This document shows positions 23,901-37,012 of a stretch of 64,000 bases of DNA, in pieces. The notes beneath the pieces are model-generated. The model was not told where the DNA came from. It did not search any database and was given only the letters and a program-made list of their open reading frames with translations. Position numbers and translations under genes: made by a program. Every line of letters begins with the position of its first letter. The first letter of the stretch is position 1. The stretch is from Quillaja saponaria (taxonomy: Eukaryota > Streptophyta > Magnoliopsida > Fabales > Quillajaceae): assembly GCA_029379385.1 (NCBI GenBank), contig CM055615.1:930001-994000 (forward strand). Reading direction: 5' to 3'.

Positions 23901-24161
23901 GCTTCTGAAAAATCTTGGCACATTTTTGTCTTTTTGTTCATTCAAAGTCTTGTTCCAGTCCAAATATAACTTATGCAAGCAGGTTAGGCTTCTGAAAAAT
24001 CTTTGCTCATTTTTGTCTTTTTGTTCATTCAATGTCTTGTTCCAGTCCAATTATAAATTATGCAAGCAGGTAAAGCTTCTGAAAAATCTTGGCTCATTTT
24101 TGTCTTTTTGTTCATTCAATGTCTTGTACCAGTCCAATTATAACTTATGCAAGCTGGTCTG
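23901..24161 (+). repeat. Three tandem copies of an 87-bp unit
   Basis: Units start at 23901, 23988 and 24075, each with GCTTCTGAAAAATCTT then TTTTTGTCTTTTTGTTCATT and CTTATGCAAGCAGGT-like ends. The period is a multiple of three, so both strands stay open across the array: 158 residues on + and 79 residues on -, with repeats of KDKN and FFRSL type. Divergence between units is only a few bases. No coding evidence beyond openness. Confidence 0.9.
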
Positions 24162-24966
24162 CCAAGTCCTGACCATGCCGCTGCACTTCTTCCCATGCTT
24201 CAAACGAGCTCTCTACACACAAATGTTAATAAGCTCTAACCTTTTCTTTCTCTTACCACCGTACAGCCTTCTTATTAAAGATTCATATAAAAGAAAGAGA
24301 GGAGATGGAAGAGGAAAATAATTTGAGAGTTAACAAAATAAGGGGGAGAAAGTTAACAGAGTTGGTTTCTATGTAAGTCTGTCACATAATTAAATGAGGT
24401 AAATTCATTAATATAGATGTCTTATTATTTTGAATAACAATATTACTGTATTTTGAGTATTATAATAGTGCTAGAAAGGTTTCTTTTAAGTCTGCTTTAT
24501 ATCCCGTATTTTTCAACCCATTACACAACCGGACACTACCTTGAAATTAATTTTTAATCCACAAAATTCAATTCTAATTTAAAAATTAAATTTTGAAACT
24601 CAGCACAATTTTTACTATTAATTTTAAGTAAAAGAACTTATTTAATTAATTAGGAACAAGGCACACTACCATCAAATCATGTTAAATAAATCAATGGACC
24701 ATCTCTTACTTTTGTTATTTGAAAATAAAATAATTAAAATATCATGAAAAAAGTTTGAAATTGGACCAAACTTTGAGGTAGAGCTAATTTGGAGTATATG
24801 CCTTTTTTTGTTTTGTTGATATCTCGATTGTATTCTTCTTAATAATTGCCACGTGATACGCGCTTTTGCTCTTTTAAAACCAAACAAACGCAAATACAAT
24901 AAAAATATTGAAACCCTTCAATCAGTTCCTCCTTCCCTTCCTCCCGGTCCCCTTAAAACCTGAAAA
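24162..24966. other. Spacer and promoter region of BAHD locus 1
   Basis: AT-rich and without a gene. A CACGTG-like element (CCACGTGATAC, near 24849) lies about 115 bases before the BAHD start, and may be a G-box. No clear TATA box. Confidence 0.35.
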
Positions 24967-26380
24967 ATGGAGATACACACCACACTTGAAAATTACATCA
25001 AACCATCAACGCCCACACCTTCCCACCTTCAAACCTTCAAACTCTCTGATCAACACCGTCAATTCCCAGATTCCCCTTTCAACGTCACCTTCTTCTACCA
25101 TTCTAATTCACCTGCTGCTACCAATTTCTCACTTCAATCCAAACTTCTTCAACATTCCCTTGCACAAACACTCACAACCTTCTACCTTTTCGCTGGTCGG
25201 TTCAAAAATGACGACACCATCATTTGCAACGACCACGGTGCCCTTTTTATCGAATCCAAAACCGACACAAATCTTTCCGATCTCCTTGCTCACCCTGACC
25301 TGCTGGCTGTTATACGCGACAACTTAGTCCCTAGCTACAGGAATAATGGTTCTCTTCTGCTCGTCAAGTATATCTCATTTGGCTGTGGCGGCACCGCCGT
25401 AAGCATCTCAGTCAGCCACAAAATTGCCGATCTAGCATCCTTAGTCACGCTGCTCCTCCACTGGACTGCTTTATCTGGTGGTGCCGGTGCTGGCGCTTCT
25501 GATCATATTCCTATTTATCAGCCTGATTTCAACCTCCTGGGTCAAACCGAGCCCCACCCGGGTCCCACTATTGAGGTCTCATCCTCATCCTCACCCTCAC
25601 CCTCACCCTCACAACCATCATCCTCTGGGTATTCCCTTCGCCCAAGTAGGAAGTTCATTTCCAAAAGGTTTGTCTTCAGTGCGTCTAAGATCAAACAACT
25701 TAAGAACCAAGTTGTGAAGGAGCTTAGTAAAATAGAAAATGATCATCCTCTGGATATTTTACCTTCACGTGTTGATGTTGTGGTGGGACTCATTTTCAAA
25801 TCCGCTATGGTTTCTGCTAATGTGTCAAGATCTAGAGTGGGGATAGTGCCGTCATTTAGGCCCTCATTATTGATCCAAGCTGCTAACATTCGAACCCGAA
25901 TGAATCCGCCATTGCCCGAATCTGTTATCGGGAACTTGACAATGCTACTACCTGTGACAGTTGAGAAAGAGAGTGACATGGAATTACATGAATTGGTTAA
26001 TAAGTTGTTAGCTGGGAAAATACATGCCAATAAACTGGGAAAGAAATTTCATGGTTATGATGATGATACTCGAAAAGTCGCTTGAGGCAATAGGACGAGA
26101 AGCCATGAAAGAAATTGGAGATTTTCAAAAGAATTACTGTAAGGATTTGGATGCGTTTGTTTCGACGAGTTGGTGTAAGTTCCCGTTGTTGGAGATTGAT
26201 TTTGGGTTAGGGAAGCCAGTGTGGGTAACCAACACGCCTACCATATTAGTGGCTAATACCCTTTGTTTGTTGGATACTAAAGAGGTGGGTGGAGTTGAAG
26301 CTTTGGTGCATCTGTATGAGGAAGATATGAGTGAATTCCAACTCAATCAAGAGCTGCTCCAATTTGCCACTGTCGTTTGA
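24967..26380 (+). pseudogene. BAHD acyltransferase locus 1, one frameshift near the 3' end
   Basis: The frame opens MEIHTTLENYIKPSTPTPSH and runs 372 codons. It includes FYLFAGRFKNDDTIIC and the catalytic HXXXD motif (HKIAD, about residue 151). The protein ends prematurely at 26085 after HGYDDDTRKVA. The next frame (26024-26380) continues the homology: EAIGREAMKEIGDFQKNY, DFGLGKPVWVTN and the normal end LNQELLQFATVV. A single-base loss or two-base gain near 26078 explains this. The structural motif DFGWG reads DFGLG. Clade III BAHD enzymes (vinorine synthase group) transfer acyl groups from acyl-CoA to alkaloid or terpenoid hydroxyls in the cytosol. An ACCCTC hexamer run near 25580-25610 encodes an SP-rich loop absent from the intact copy. 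It is either a young pseudogene or a truncated protein lacking the C-terminal motif. Confidence 0.88.
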
Positions 26381-26566
26381 TTTACCAGTTAACCATTTCA
26401 TATTTGTGTAATGTCTTTTTGGATTTGCGCCTCAAACAAGAATCTCATTTTCTTTGTCTCGCCAATGCTGAAAGATCTAAATCTGGTTTGTGAATTTTGG
26501 TAGGTAGATATATTATGATCCTATCCACTAATAAATAATGTTAATCCACAAAAAAGAAAAAGAGAA
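26381..26566. other. 3' flank of BAHD locus 1
   Basis: Short AT-rich 3' flank with AATAAATAATG-like polyadenylation candidates near 26530. Confidence 0.4.
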
Positions 26567-26780
26567 TGTTAGAGGTAAAATTAGGACGGAGGGTAGTTTA
26601 GTATTTTGATAGCAATTAATTAGCCTATAAACATTGTATTAGGAATTGTATTAGTATCACCTGAATTGTTAATGAAAAGTGGCTCAAAGCCTTTCTGTTT
26701 CTCCCTCAATTTCCTTTCACTTCTACCCTTGCTCTGTCAATTTCTTGCATCCATTCTTGGAGCTTGATTTTGCCTCTATC
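26567..26780 (+). mobile_element. Remnant 5' LTR of a short-LTR retrotransposon
   Basis: This stretch begins TGTTAGAGG and ends CTATCA two bases before a primer-binding site. It includes a CCTATAAACATTG TATA-like region and a polyadenylation-like zone. About 214 bases is short but within the range of Copia and TRIM elements. No matching second LTR was found; only about 250 bases of degraded internal DNA follow (a start MTELQDLQQDDFLEY near 26958, possibly gag-leader debris). Confidence 0.65.
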
Positions 26781-26783
26781 AAT

Positions 26784-26796
26784 TGGTATCAGAGCA
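26784..26796 (+). other. Primer-binding site (initiator tRNA-Met type)
   Basis: TGGTATCAGAGCA matches the plant retrotransposon primer-binding sequence complementary to the 3' end of initiator tRNA-Met. It directly follows the LTR end. Confidence 0.85.
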
Positions 26797-29426
26797 TGTC
26801 CTTGTCCATCCTTCCTGTTTTCCTTGTTCAACAATGACTGCTCTTTCAGAATAAGGTCACAAATTACAACAACTGTTTCTCACGAAATTAAATAATATTA
26901 TCAGAGACCTGCAAGTTACTAAAGAGGTCAAACATACTCAAGAAACAAGGTGAAATCATGACTGAGCTTCAAGATCTACAACAAGATGATTTCTTGGAAT
27001 ATCAAAACCCATCCAAATTAGTTTCCCACAATAGAACTAGTTGGAAGCTTGGTAAATCATTTCCCTTATGTTATAACTCGTCTAAAATATTATTCTTTTT
27101 TAGGATAGAGTTTGATGAAAAAAGAATTAAAAACTTGTGTGAATCTTGCATTAAAGAATATAAATAATAGAAGATAAACGGACACTAATTATTAAAACAT
27201 CTTATTAGTTTACATCATTAATACTCTCATATAAATAATGTTTAGACCTTGTTGATTTTGGGCTCATATATTTATTGTGGTTTTCACCCATTTTGACAGT
27301 GTAAATAGCTATTCTCTAGACTAATTAAATAATTATTGATTCTATTGTGTTGAGAATTGTAGTTAAGTTATAAGAACTGAAAAATATAATTTAGTCTAAA
27401 ATTAGTTATTTTTGGTTGTGTTGTGCGGAATGTTTGCTTTAAAATAAAAATGTGCGTCGAACACGCCTTTTCTTTTATTTTTCAATGCCTTGCGTGAAGC
27501 ATGCTTTAATGGATTAGTTACTATTTGTTTTGTATATGTCATGTTTGCAAAGTTTTTAATGGATTGGGCCTACTTTTGAGCCTTTTCAAGCTTGACCCAA
27601 GTTTTTTTTTTTTTTTTTTAACTTTCTTGAAATCAAGCAAGCAAATAAATATGGCGTAGGCCTAATTTTTAATTTTTTTTTTTTTTTTTCCATCACATAA
27701 GATTGTGAGTACCTTTTTAAGTGAAACGTACCAAGCTCGGTTTGTTTTTAAGAGAACCAACCTTAAATTTTATGTTGATATTATTTAATAAAATGAGCCG
27801 ATCTCAATTTTTTTAAAATTTAACTTCTTGTGAGCTGGCTCTTTAATATTATTAATAAATATTTTATTATTTACATATGAAATTAAATTAATATGTTTAT
27901 ATGTAAAAATTAAATGCTTCTCTAATAGGTTTTGGGTTCAAGTCCCACCCCTACACATATGCATTAACTAGATCAATATAAAATTAAGGTTAAATTATAC
28001 TTTTAGTCTTTATAATTTGATTGAAAGTTCCTATAGTTTAGTCCTTATAATTCAAAAAATAAAAATTCTATACCTATAGTTTTAAAAGTTATGTAATGTA
28101 GTTTTTATTGTTAGATTTAATTAACAAGAAATGATAGAGGATGACGTGACAAACACATGTCAATGTAGTCCATAACCGGATAGTGTGCCATGTCACCTCC
28201 ATTAAGTGTAAGATGACATTTTAATTTTTAAATTAAAGGGAGTAAACTGAATTTTGTGGTTAAATTATAAGAATTGAAAATATAATTTAGCCTAAAATTA
28301 GTTATGTTTGTTGTGTTGTACATAATATTTGAAATAAAAGAACAAAAAGTACGTGGAACTAGTTTTTATTTTTATTTTTCAAAGGCCTAATGCGTGAAGC
28401 ATGCTTTAATTTTTAATTAATTTTTTTTTTGGGTACAAAATTCAACTTATATTTAGGTAAATTGAAAGTATATATATATAATATTTTAGGGAAAAAGAAT
28501 TTAAATTCATAACCTTCTATTTTGATACAATGATTAATAATTTTGCATCATATTTAAAAATTGGCTTATCTAATATTTTGGTATTTGAAAATTGTATTAA
28601 TTTTTAATTTGGTTCATTAAGAATTTTTTTAGTAAATTTTATCTTTCAACATTAAAAATTTCTCAATTAGGTTTCAAATTTTAATTTACATGTTATGAAT
28701 TAACTAAATAGCTACACTTGCCATAAAAATAATGATGTACTTAAGTTGATTTTATGCCTTGCAAAACTCTTTTGACCATTTCATTGTTAAATTATGTAAA
28801 AAATTTTATTTATACATAACATGAGAATAATGAAATATAATTTGATTGAACTATTCTAAATTCTAGATGATGAAATTAACCGAAAACATTACTAAATGAG
28901 TACATTAAAAACTAAAACAATTCAAATGGAATACAATTTAGTTTATATAACTTGTTCATAAAAAAACAAACAAATCTAATTTTACTAGTTATAATTTCAA
29001 GATTTATATAATGTCAATAAAGAAATAAAGAAGCAGCTATGCAAAATAATATCGTGAACAATAAAGTGATGTGTTGATTTTAGTTCACAAAAAATATATT
29101 TCAATTTAAATATTTTTTTAGTATTTGTTAATTTTAAAAAAAAATTAAAATTATAACTAACAAAATTGGATTTGTTTGTTATTTATGAACAAGTTATATA
29201 AATTAAATTAAATTTATAAATTATACAATTAGAGGTAATAAATATAGAGAAAAAATTATTATATGTAAATTATTCAAATGATAAGAAATAAACATAATTA
29301 AACATGCTTAATTAATAATTATATATTACAAATCATTATTTTTATGGACTATACTTTTTTTTTATTTTAATACCTCGCGCTACACGTTTTAGTCAATGTC
29401 TATCCAAACACATCCCGCCCTCCATC

Positions 29427-29434
29427 TATAAATA
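29427..29434 (+). promoter_or_regulatory. TATA box of BAHD locus 2
   Basis: TATAAATA lies about 100 bases before the ancestral ATG at 29533, a normal plant core-promoter spacing. The promoter survives although the coding region is broken. Confidence 0.65.
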
Positions 29435-29532
29435 GCTGGAAAAACGATATTCTATCAAAAAACCAGAAACAACAAAATATTAGTATCTTACATCCTACGT
29501 CTCCTTCTCCTTCTATAGTTTCTGTGTCAGCC

Positions 29533-30930
29533 ATGGAGATTGTTACCACCCCGAACTCAATGTTCTCAATATTGCATTAAACCATCCTCACCAACACCTT
29601 CAAACCATAAAACCATTAAACTCTCTAATCAACACCGTCATTCCCCAGATATCCATACCAACCTCACCTTCTTCTACCCCTCCTCTAATAATCCAGACTG
29701 ATGACCATGTTTCCAATTTTTCAATTCGATCCAAACTTCTTCAAACTTCACTGGCAACAGCTCTCACAAGCTTCTATCCTCTTGCCGGTCGGTTTCAAAA
29801 CGACGACACTATCATTTGCAACTGACGACGGCGCTTTCTTTATCGAAGCAAAAATCGACACTAAACTCTCCGACTTCCTTGCCCAGTCCAACCTTGCTGT
29901 GGTTATAATGGACAAATTAGTCCCCGTAGCTACCGACGCCAAGTATAATGGTGCTATGCTAATCATTCAATTTACTTCGTTTGGCTGCGGTGGCTCAGCG
30001 GTAACCATCTCAATAACCCACAAAATCTCCGATTTAGGAACCATTTCCACACTCCTTCACTGCTGGACTGCTATTTTATCAGGTGCTGGTTCTAATTTTG
30101 TTACGCCTGATTTGAATTTCATTGGCCAGATTGTTCCGGAACTGGTTCCCACAAGTCCTGAGGTTGTTCCACAGTCATTGCCCAGCTCCTCTGAAAATTT
30201 CGTTCCACCTCAAGATAAAAAGTTTGTTACAAAACGGTTCGTATTCAGTGCATCAAAGATCAAAGAACTGAAAGACAGAGTCATCCACAAGATCCGTAAA
30301 GAAGAAGATAATATGTTTCCTTCGCGAGTGGATGTGGTGCTGGCACTAATTTGGAAATGTGCTCTGGCTTCAGCTTTAGTGTCGAAATCCACGTCTTTTA
30401 GGAAGTCGTTGATGTTGCAAGCGGTGAATCTCCGAACCCGTACGGATCCACCGTTACCGGAATCTTCTATGGGGAACTTGGTAATACTATTTCCGATGGC
30501 GGTTGAAAAAGAGAGTGATTTGGAATTACATGAATTGGTTAGCAAATTGTTGACGGTGAAAGTGCGAGCTAACAAAATGAAGAAGAAATACCAAGGTCAT
30601 GATGATCCTCAACAAGTTATTGATGCAATGGGAAGTGATTCAATGAATGAAATGTTTCAAGTTCGCAAAAATTTGAAAGATTTTAGTGCATTTGTTGCGA
30701 CAAGTTGTGTGAATTCACCGTTCTATGAGATAGATTTTGGATGGGGAAAACCTGCATGGGTAACCAGCAGACCTAAGACATTCGTGGCTAATTCTATATA
30801 TTTGTTTGATACTAAACAAGTGGGTGAGGTTGAAGTTCTGATGAATATGTTGACTGAGGAAGAAATCAGTGCGCTCGAACGTAATCAGGAATTGCTCCAA
30901 TTTGCTTTGGTTAATCCTGCTATCATTTGA
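29533..30930 (+). pseudogene. BAHD acyltransferase locus 2, broken 5' third
   Basis: The start ATGGAGATTGTTACCACC matches the family. An inserted CCGAACTCAATGTTCTC-like stretch then shifts the frame and gives a stop (CAT TAA near 29576). The natural frame resumes (HCIKPSSPTPSNHK), stops at TGA near 29700, continues one frame over to about 29820, then returns at DDGAFFIEAKIDTKLSDF. From there to the end it is clean and close to the intact copy: HKISD catalytic motif, RVDVVLALIWKCALAS, DFGWGKPAWVT and ALVNPAII. An ORF from 29701 is open for 409 codons, but its first 40 or so codons are out of the family frame. The lesions crowd the N-terminal substrate region, so the product is unlikely to be active. 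Confidence 0.88.
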
Positions 30931-31070
30931 TTTTGTGTTTCAACTTTCCAGTAACAAATTCATAGTATCCTTTTTATATCTTTCAAGTATTAAGTTTTAA
31001 TAATATTTATATTTATTGAATGTTGTATAACAAGGCCAATTGTGTTATTTGAAATTAGGATACACTATTT

Positions 31071-33089
31071 AGTTTATTCTCTGGCTATCTTCTGTTTTTT
31101 AATAGTCCAGATTAAAGGTAAAATGTGTTAGATATGAATAATGGTAAAGATTTGAGTTCAAGATGATAATTTATATCATAATCTTATTCTATAGTAACTA
31201 TTACATTATCATTGTTAAGTCTGAATTTGACCAAGTTGAGGTGTCCTCCACGTGGTTGACCTGTAAATGGGCAGTCTTTCTAACATTTTTGACCTGTGTA
31301 AACTTCGATGCCAAAATCAATATGATCTGAGAATATAAGTTGAAAAGCTATAAATATTATGAGTTTGGAGGAACAATGTGTTTTGTTTTGGGGTTTTAAG
31401 TTCCTTTATATAATAGTTATGTCCATTACAATAATAATGACGTCTGTTATATAATAATGGACAGTAATGACATCCGTTATATAATATTGAACGTTAATGA
31501 CATCTGTTATAATATTAATAAGAGTTAATGATAGCAGTTATAGTTTGAATTCTTTCATTATACCCTAACCATACTACGTGTAATAATATCACTAGATTGG
31601 TATAATCTTGTATTATCAATTATGATTATTTATCATTGTAATTACTTTATAGGTCATGATTATTTTTTGATGCTTATAAATAGGAAGCACCAATATTGTA
31701 TTTAGTGAGTTGAGTTGAGTGTACGAGTTGACATTTTGTAATCCAATCAATAATATTGTCTCTTCTTACGTGAACTAAGCCTTATGGTTAAACCATGTAT
31801 ATATTAAACAGATACTCGTGTGTCTCTCTTTCTCTATTTTATATTCTAAAATCTATAAAATGAACATAACCTTTATAAATATATATAGAAATGAATAGAA
31901 TATACTGTGAAGGATAGTGGTAAATGCTAAGAATGAGGTTATTAGCAATGAGTGTATATGGATGTCTTTACCTATTTGAGGGTCTCATGTGGCAGCGTAG
32001 TGGAAAGCTTTTAGGGCTATACTGGAATCACTTATCCACTATGTGAGATTTCGAGTCTGAAATGGGGAGATGGTGGTGTCTTGGAAGTTTTCAGGCATTC
32101 TGGTGTTCCATTAAAATTTTGTTTCATGACATGTTTTCTATTGTAAGAAATAAGTAAGCTTCTATGACCAGCTACATAAAGAGAACAAGGGATTATATAC
32201 GCTGGAATGTACATTACATTCATTGCTTACTGAATAGTAGTTGAGTCTTTTGGATGCTTTCTCCGATAGTGTATAATGTTAATGGTCGTGGGCAGGGTTA
32301 CATGTGATTTTGTGGTTTCCTAATTAAAGTGGGCTTTTTCCTTTAGAAGTCATTATATGAATTTATTCCATTGAGGGCAAGATGCCAACTTTCTAGGCTT
32401 GCAATTGGTGAGAGACTGGACATTATGGATGTCTTACTGAGGATCTGAGGCGAACTCCCACAATGTATAACTTTGTTGTTGCTTGTGGAGATATGAGGAA
32501 AAAAACATTCATCATTGGTTCAGTTTGTGTTTCTGTTTTTTCCTGATGCTAGAAGGTCTAGTGGATTAAATGTATTCTCTAAGTTATATTTAGTGAAGGA
32601 CTGATGGCTTAAAGCATGACTAGTTATATATGCATCATGTTCATAAGTTTGGTGTTAATCACATATTTTTCTTATCATTGAAGCCTTTCATGTTATTGAT
32701 TTATAGCTTTTAAATTTAGTTTTCTTTCATTTAAAAAATTTCAGGGAATGCTTCTATATCCAACTAGTTGACATAAAGACTTCCATCCTGGTCAAAATGA
32801 CACTAACCTTAATGATCCATGACTGATGTTTTGAACTTCGTTTATTATATTATGGACGTGTTGAATTATGTCATGAACTTTGTATCTTGGAGTGTTTGTA
32901 TGGATTATGTATTTTGAATTGATGCTATGAACTTCGCATTATGGAGTATTTTTATAAACCTTGTATGTTTTGAAGTGTTATTATATGAGATTTGTATATT
33001 GAAATAGAGATTTGAGAATCTGTAGTTGAAGTGTTATTGTGGATATAATATATACTAATCAGCAATGTAGAAATGTCGTTTCTAATAAG
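31071..33089. other. Spacer between BAHD loci 2 and 3, with a short tandem array and a possible LTR
   Basis: Near 31431-31530 a roughly 30-base unit (TAATGACATCTGTTATATAA) repeats three to four times imperfectly. A TTATAAATAGG box near 31675 and a polyadenylation-like zone to 31760 resemble a solo LTR (about 31380-31830), but no paired end, target duplication or primer site was found. From 31.9 to 33.0 kb the sequence is more balanced in composition but I recognise nothing coding; it may be the inner part of the CACTA-like element ending at 33392. Confidence 0.4.
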
Positions 33090-33392
33090 TAGCACAGTAG
33101 AGGTGGCATATAATTAAAAGTATTAGAGACGGCCTTGCTGTATCTTACTAGGTGGTATTATTAGAGACGGGCTCAAAAAAAAAAAAATTTTATCGGAGGC
33201 GAACATTTCTCTTCATGCCGTTTTTGATAAGCTCTGAGGGGTTCCTTCTGTTTCTGATAAGCTTTCAGGGACGGTATTTGCAGAAACTACATTATTAGTG
33301 CCAACGACCCGACTCTAAAAGTTTTTGGACAATAAATTTAGTACATTAGAAACAACAAAATGTCATCTCTGATACTGTATTTTGTTCTAGTG
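33090..33392 (+). mobile_element. CACTA-like transposon terminus (right end only)
   Basis: The segment ends TTTTGTTCTAGTG, whose reverse complement starts CACTAGAACAAAA, the hallmark of CACTA (En/Spm) termini. Inside are repeated AGAGACGG-like subterminal motifs (33150, 33172), typical of these elements. A matching left terminus was not located, so the element is truncated or its other end has diverged. Confidence 0.6.
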
Positions 33393-34929
33393 TCGACCAA
33401 AAAATAAAATAAATAAATGTATATATAAGCTCGAATAGTAATTATTAAGACATCTTAATAGTTTAATGAGTTTTATTTCTCTTCTAGAATTTTACTTTAT
33501 TTTATTTCATTAATACTCTCTCATATAAATAATTAATGACTTACACAAACATACATGTGTTTGTTTATATTGTATCTTAATGAAATTTGATAAAAACAAT
33601 ATTTATATATTATTTGCATGAGTGTGAGAGTGGGAGGGTAAAAGAGATTAAAAAATTGAGAGGTTATTATTTAATAGTTATTAAGTGAATTTATTTTTTA
33701 AATAATTTAAATTTGTGTATATTATATAATATGAGACTATAAAGATTTTCTGATTTTTATAATAATATAGATATGGGTGTTTAGACTTTGTTAATTTTGA
33801 GAATATCTGAAAAATCAGATTTCAAATGACAAGAAAAGAAGAGTATGATAAAAAAAAAAGTTGAAAAAATAAAATAAAAAATAGAATAAAAGGAAAATAT
33901 GAACTTGGAAAAGGTGGGATACAAAGAGAAAGAAACAAGTACTTATTTACATGTGAGAAAAAATAATTATACTATAGCTTTGTAAATAGCTATTCCCTAA
34001 ACTAATTAAATAATTATTGATATTATTGTATTATAAAATAATATTAAATCAATAACATTATTTAAAAATCTATAAATTATAATGTTACTTAAAATTAAAT
34101 TAGTAATTGGTTTGAACTTTAAGAAATGTAAATTCTCTCCTTTTATTTTCTTTTATTATTTGATAGTAAAATAAAATTTTGTAAATTCTTAACAATTTCA
34201 AACCATTTATACTATTTGAATTAATTTTTAATAAGTTCGGTTCTAGTTAAAATTTAAATGAAAATAAGTACTCCATCCCTAAATTAATTTTAAATATTAT
34301 AAAAAATTCTGTGTTTATAAAATATTAAGGAGATGAAATTTTTGTTTCATTTTTCAGAGAACCAGACATGGTATAACTAACCTGGTGAACATCTCTAGTC
34401 TCTAGTGTATGTGCAACTGGTGGACTGGACTGTACATGTATGATCATTGTTCAAGTTGCATTGCTTATAGTTCGGCTTTTATTTGCAAAAAAAATAAAAA
34501 AAATAAAAAAAAATCCAAAACTATATAAAATTAAATATGCGTGATGTGTGGAATATTTGGTAGGAAAAGATCAAAACATGCGTGGAGCACGCTTTTCATG
34601 CGTGAAGCATGCTTTAATTTTCAATTCACTTTATCTATATATATATATATATATACTTTCTTTTTTTATCAGAATTCGCTTTATATTTAGGTAGTTGCTG
34701 TCTCCATACTTTATCATTTTAATTGAAAATATCTATTCTATAGACTTAAAAGGTTGGACTAGTAGCCAAAAAAGTATACTTTTTTCCGTGTAAAAAAAGA
34801 TATGTATAAATTTCCTAGCCTTAGTCATCAACTTTTTTGTATTTTGAATAAGCTAGTTCCTAAGTGTTGTATTCTTTCTTGCGACACATATTTATATCTA
34901 TACCCATGCATATTTATTAATATCTAAAT

Positions 34930-36974
34930 TGTCACACCCTTCACGAAAACATGACTAGTCAGAGGAATGAGGAACCAAAACTCTGACTTCAAAACAAAGT
35001 AACACATGTAACTCTTAACCCATTCAAAGGATAAAAGTAATTTTTATAAATCAAAAGTTCATAATCAAGACAACACGTACGTTTATGATCCCACACAATA
35101 ATAACACCAAGACAACAAGGAGTTTTATTCTGTCCACATCCTAATCAAGACCAAGACTCTTACATCATACCAAAATTAGACACATCATAATTCTAATGTG
35201 ACTGCAAACATTCATCATTAACTGCAAGTCCGAGATCTGGAAACACCGTGCCGTATTCATTCTACAAGTCACAAGCTCGGCGATACTATGTACTAAACTC
35301 CTGTCACTAAAAAAAAAATTCACGAGAAAGGGATGAGTCTTAAGGACTCCGTGAGTGAAAATCGTACCCAAAGGGTATTAGCATCACTCAACACAAGTAT
35401 ATAACATATATAGTCAATCGACATCATGCAATAATATTCATGCCTTAACCCGAAACATACTCACATATTTGTAATCATTATAAAATCACAACTTATATAA
35501 TTCATAGTATTACAAATTAATCAGAACAATCACAGCACGCAAAACAAACAAAGGGCCAACGAGTGACCCAGTCCCGCACTATTGTCACCCCTTACCGGGC
35601 ATTTACGCGCTGGCATAACAAATCGATCTTCGTACACAATCCATCCCACCGGGACTAAGTACTCAATTAAAAAAAAAATTATCCAAGTCAAAATTTCTCA
35701 TGATTTTAAATCATAATATCTTAGGTGCACCTGAATTTTTATTTTTCGAGTTAAAAATTTCTTTTCATAAAAATCTCACTTTGTTGGCCTTTATCAACCA
35801 CAACCAATGTCCACACAACAATCAATAACAAATCAACATAATTTAAATAAATTGCTAAAGTCCACTACTTGCCTAATTTCCATATATCACGCATATTCAA
35901 ATAATCATATAATTACACATACAAATCTAGCCCCTAAATGCAGTAATTAACCACTCACCCGTTACCGATTCCATTCGTTGCTCACACTTGAGTCCATGAG
36001 TCTTATCAGGTCCTCATTAAGATCTAGAACTGAAATTCATATTTCTAAATAATATTTAGTTCACAAACGTGATTGTTATAATCTTTTAATTACTAAGCTT
36101 CTATCTTAACTTGTATAGGTTTCTTCATGAAAGTTTTTCTATTAAGCTATTACCTGTCAAGTAATATGAATTATACTTTATGTGATAAGGTTAATAATGA
36201 AGAGACATTTTAAATATCTTGACAATGCATAGGGTATAAGAAACCATTAGAAAAGATATAAAGCACTTAATAAGTTAGAGATGTTGAAACTGTCCAAACT
36301 TGAGATTTAGACTAGTGTTTACTATAATGGTCATATCTTCCTCTAAGAAATTTCAAATCCAGTTTTGTAAAATTTATAAAATACTAGACAGATGTAGATT
36401 TATAATGGTATATCATTTGTAATTTTTGGATTTTTATATCAATACATTGTATTCTTTAAAGTTGCATCAAATTTTACAAAACGCAAGATTTTGACAGTTT
36501 TGACCTTATCTTAGTTAATTAAACATAACTTTATCTAGGAAAAACGAAATCTGATTCTGTTTATTGGGTTATTAATAGAAAAGTATATCTATCTTTATTA
36601 TTTAGAAACTTTTCATAAAATCTGTCTTGAACCCACTCAATTTCTTACATGAACCAAAAACAGGGCATTAAAAATCCTGCATGACCTAGCTGGAGTCTAA
36701 CAGCTCTAACTCACAATATACTTAGAACCAAGCTACGAAATTTTACAGACAATATTTCCAGATCATAAGCTACATTTTATCTTTTGAACTCTTAATTTAA
36801 TTCTTCCCCAAAGACATTTGAAATACCGAATTTCTGTTACTCACGAAATCTGCCCCCTGCACCCCCTTCAAAACTACTTAAGTCTTTTATATACTAGGAT
36901 TCTCAACTTTTATTACCTAAGTTGAATGACAAGTTAACACTTAGAATTTTATGTAAAATAAGAGGTATAATAGA

Positions 36975-37012
<38 letters not shown>

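Larger units (their letters stand above)
27190..31070 (+). repeat. Segmental duplication block 1, including BAHD locus 2
   Basis: Landmarks occur in the same order at 33430-39740. They are: TTATTAA-ACATCTTA near 27195; CTAATTAAATAATTATTGAT near 27320; GCGTGAAGCATGCTTTAAT near 27492; GTCAATAAAGAAATAAAG near 29012; then BAHD locus 2 and its 3' flank (TTGAATGTTGTATA near 31016). The GCGTGAAGCATGCTTT landmark appears twice inside this block (27.49 and 28.39 kb), an internal duplication. No other gene was found in 27.2-29.4 kb. Confidence 0.75.

Noticed and set aside
23901..24161. Regular direct repeats resembling a CRISPR-like array
   Set aside because: The units are 87 bp, abutting, with no unique spacers, in a plant nuclear context: a minisatellite.
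26784..26796. Sequence resembling part of a tRNA
   Set aside because: It is only the short primer-binding site of an LTR element; no tRNA gene body is present.
29701..30930. 409-codon ORF taken as a complete BAHD protein
   Set aside because: Its first 40 or so codons are in a non-family frame, and upstream stops and shifts break the true 5' end, so it is called a pseudogene.
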